Positions 62,773-64,000 of a stretch of 64,000 nt of DNA are shown here, in pieces; within the stretch, counting starts at the first letter, position 1; the number at the start of each line of letters is the position of its first letter. The notes under the pieces are model-generated. The model was given only the letters and a program-made list of their open reading frames with translations. It did no database searches and was not told the DNA's origin. The stretch is from Mycolicibacterium nivoides (GTDB lineage: Bacteria > Actinomycetota > Actinomycetes > Mycobacteriales > Mycobacteriaceae): assembly GCF_003855255.1 (NCBI RefSeq), contig NZ_CP034072.1:6276503-6340502 (forward strand). The letters run 5' to 3'. Position numbers and translations under genes: made by a program.

Positions 62773-63429
62773 CTACCTGACGAGCGCGACGGCGAAGCCG
62801 TCCCAGCCCTTGGTTCCCACGGTTTGAATGGCCGCCGTATCCAGTCGCGGATGGCTACCCATCATCTCCAGCATGTCGCGCACTGCACGGGCCTGCTGGT
62901 CGTCGGCCGCCGGTTCGAGCACCCGTCCGGATCGGGTGATGTTGTCCACCACGATGATCGATCCCGGCCGGCCCAGTTTGATCGCCCACTCGACGTAGCT
63001 GACGTTGTTCTCCTTGTCGGCGTCGATGAAGGCGAGGTCGAACACGTCACCGCGCTCGGCCAACCGGGGCAACGTGTCCAGTGCGGCGCCGACGATCACC
63101 TCGACACGGTCGGCGACACCGGCCCGCGCCAGATTGGCCTGCGCGACCTCGGCATGGCGGGGTTCGTATTCGAGCGTGACGACGCTGCCCTCCGGACCGA
63201 CGCCGCGGGCCAGGTTGATGGTGCTGTATCCGGCGAGTGTGCCGATCTCGAGCACCCGTCGCGCCCCGGAGATCGTGGCCAGCAGCGACAACAGCTTGCC
63301 GTGTTGGGCTGACACCTCGATGGCGGGCATGTCAGCGTCGTGCGCGGATTGGCGCGCCGCGGCCAGCGCCTCGTCCTCGGTGCGCAGCACCTCGTTGAAC
63401 ATGAGGTCGACATCGCGGGGTTCGGTCAT
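62773..63429 (-). CDS. O-methyltransferase family 3 (Rv0187-like)
   Basis: SAM-dependent O-methyltransferase of 218 residues, similar in length and sequence style to Rv0187 (220). RRVLEIGTLAGYSTINLARG (about residues 55-74) is the SAM motif, VVTLEYEPRHAEVA follows, and DVFDLAFIDADKENNVSYVE has the metal-binding Asp, followed by IIVVDNITRSGRV. The family methylates catechol-type hydroxyls using a divalent metal. ATG 63429 chosen (MTEPRDVDLM); an upstream frame is open to 63504. It lies 16 bp downstream of the glycosyltransferase, likely one transcript. Confidence 0.93.
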   Translation of the reverse strand: MTEPRDVDLMFNEVLRTEDEALAAARQSAHDADMPAIEVSAQHGKLLSLLATISGARRVLEIGTLAGYSTINLARGVGPEGSVVTLEYEPRHAEVAQANLARAGVADRVEVIVGAALDTLPRLAERGDVFDLAFIDADKENNVSYVEWAIKLGRPGSIIVVDNITRSGRVLEPAADDQQARAVRDMLEMMGSHPRLDTAAIQTVGTKGWDGFAVALVR

Positions 63430-63445
63430 GTGCGCCAGGCTAGCG

Positions 63446-64000
63446 TCATCGGGTCCGGCCGAGCAGCCGCCGCTCCACGACGTCGGCGCCATGCGACACC
63501 CCACCGGTCGCGGCGAATCCGGCAGCCACCCGACGCGCCCCGTCAGCCATCCGCATCGCCTCGCGCACCTTGTCGCGCAGTCTGTCCGGAGTCAGCCGCC
63601 GGGCGGGAAGCCTGGTCCCGCACCGCGCCACCTCCACCCGCCGCGCCACCTCGAGCTGATCCCGCCCGTAGGGCACCACACAGACCGGGATGCCACGGGC
63701 CAATGCCTTCTGGGTCGCGCCCATCCCACCGTGTGTCACGGCACATACCGCGCGGTCCAGCACGAGTGCGTGCGGAACGAATTCGCACACGGTCGCATTG
63801 GCCGTCGACTCGATGCCCGGCGGCAGCCCGGCCGGCATCGTCGCCACCACGTGTACCGGCTCGTGAGCCAGGGCCTGCACGGCGACTGTCACCAGATCGG
63901 CATCGGCCTGTTTCTCCGACGACGTCGTCACCAGGATGATCGGCCGATCGATCGCGCCCAGCCAGTCAGGCACGACCTCGCCGGCCCGATCGAGCACACA
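63446..64000 (-). CDS. UGT/MGT-type glycosyltransferase, C-terminal part (runs off the right edge)
   Basis: Glycosyltransferase family 1 (GT-B fold), only the last 184 residues are in the window. The nucleotide-sugar signature is clear: VCAVTHGGMGATQKALARGI followed by PVCVVPYGRDQLEVARRVEV, with HGG...DQ contacts. PIILVTTSSEKQADADLVTV begins the C-domain. Such enzymes glycosylate small hydrophobic molecules, macrolides or lipids. It is 16 bp upstream of the O-methyltransferase on the same strand; together they could modify a natural product or xenobiotic. Acceptor and sugar unknown. Confidence 0.85.
   Translation of the reverse strand, partial: CVLDRAGEVVPDWLGAIDRPIILVTTSSEKQADADLVTVAVQALAHEPVHVVATMPAGLPPGIESTANATVCEFVPHALVLDRAVCAVTHGGMGATQKALARGIPVCVVPYGRDQLEVARRVEVARCGTRLPARRLTPDRLRDKVREAMRMADGARRVAAGFAATGGVSHGADVVERRLLGRTR

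Noticed and set aside
1..64000. CRISPR arrays, tRNA/rRNA genes, transposases, phage genes
   Set aside because: None seen: no spaced repeat arrays, no tRNA-like cloverleaf recognised by eye, no transposase or integrase motifs among the frames. Dedicated searches were not possible.

Overview
The window is high-GC DNA from a non-tuberculous, fast-growing-type mycobacterium (Mycolicibacterium-like). The evidence is four MmpL transporters (including MmpL3 and MmpL11), a GTP-type PEP carboxykinase, Zmp1, RicR, F420-dependent enzymes, Mce-associated proteins and a mycobacterial L,D-transpeptidase. From memory of the M. tuberculosis gene order, the core of the window follows the Rv0187-to-Rv0216 block in inverted orientation, with accessory genes inserted. 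No database search was run, so every orthology statement rests on recognised motifs and gene order.

Left part (1-15.9 kb). A tightly overlapping minus-strand operon runs MaoC-type dehydratase, CoA-transferase, amidohydrolase, MFS transporter, Orn/Lys/Arg-type decarboxylase (cut by the window edge). Next come a TetR regulator divergent from an old-yellow-enzyme/F420-nitroreductase pair, a FadD4-like acyl-CoA synthetase with an enoyl-CoA hydratase homologue, a second TetR divergent from an MmpL transporter, and pckA. The two TetR proteins are alike and their intergenic regions carry four related 16-bp palindromes.

Cell-envelope and heme block (15.9-34.6 kb). Two putative dynamin/GTPase-like proteins (Rv0210/Rv0209-like) precede trmB, a NYN-domain protein and mmpL3. 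An AI-2E-type membrane protein, a flippase-like membrane protein, an M23 lipoprotein and a DUF3054 protein follow. A PrrA/PrrB-like two-component system, two hemophore-like secreted proteins and mmpL11 come next. MmpL3, MmpL11 and Rv0203-type hemophores are linked to heme uptake in M. tuberculosis, so the embedded two-component system is of interest.

Middle part (34.6-52 kb). This holds a PucR regulator divergent from a D-amino-acid dehydrogenase/RidA pair, two Mce-associated proteins divergent from zmp1, an L,D-transpeptidase, an MFS exporter, small F420- and thiamine-binding proteins, copper-sensing ricR, a proline-rich membrane protein, ilvD, an ankyrin protein and a large LuxR-type ATPase regulator. 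RicR-type boxes lie in front of both ricR and ilvD.

Right part (52-64 kb). This accessory region holds an HTTM-like membrane protein, a nitronate monooxygenase, a TetR with a perfect 24-bp inverted repeat in front of a small protein/aldehyde dehydrogenase operon, and another TetR divergent from a decayed methyltransferase plus an MmpS/MmpL pair of the MmpS4/L4-MmpS5/L5 type. An Rv0187-like O-methyltransferase and a glycosyltransferase cut by the right edge complete it. No tRNA, rRNA, CRISPR array, insertion sequence or prophage was seen, and there is no gene-free stretch above 300 bp.
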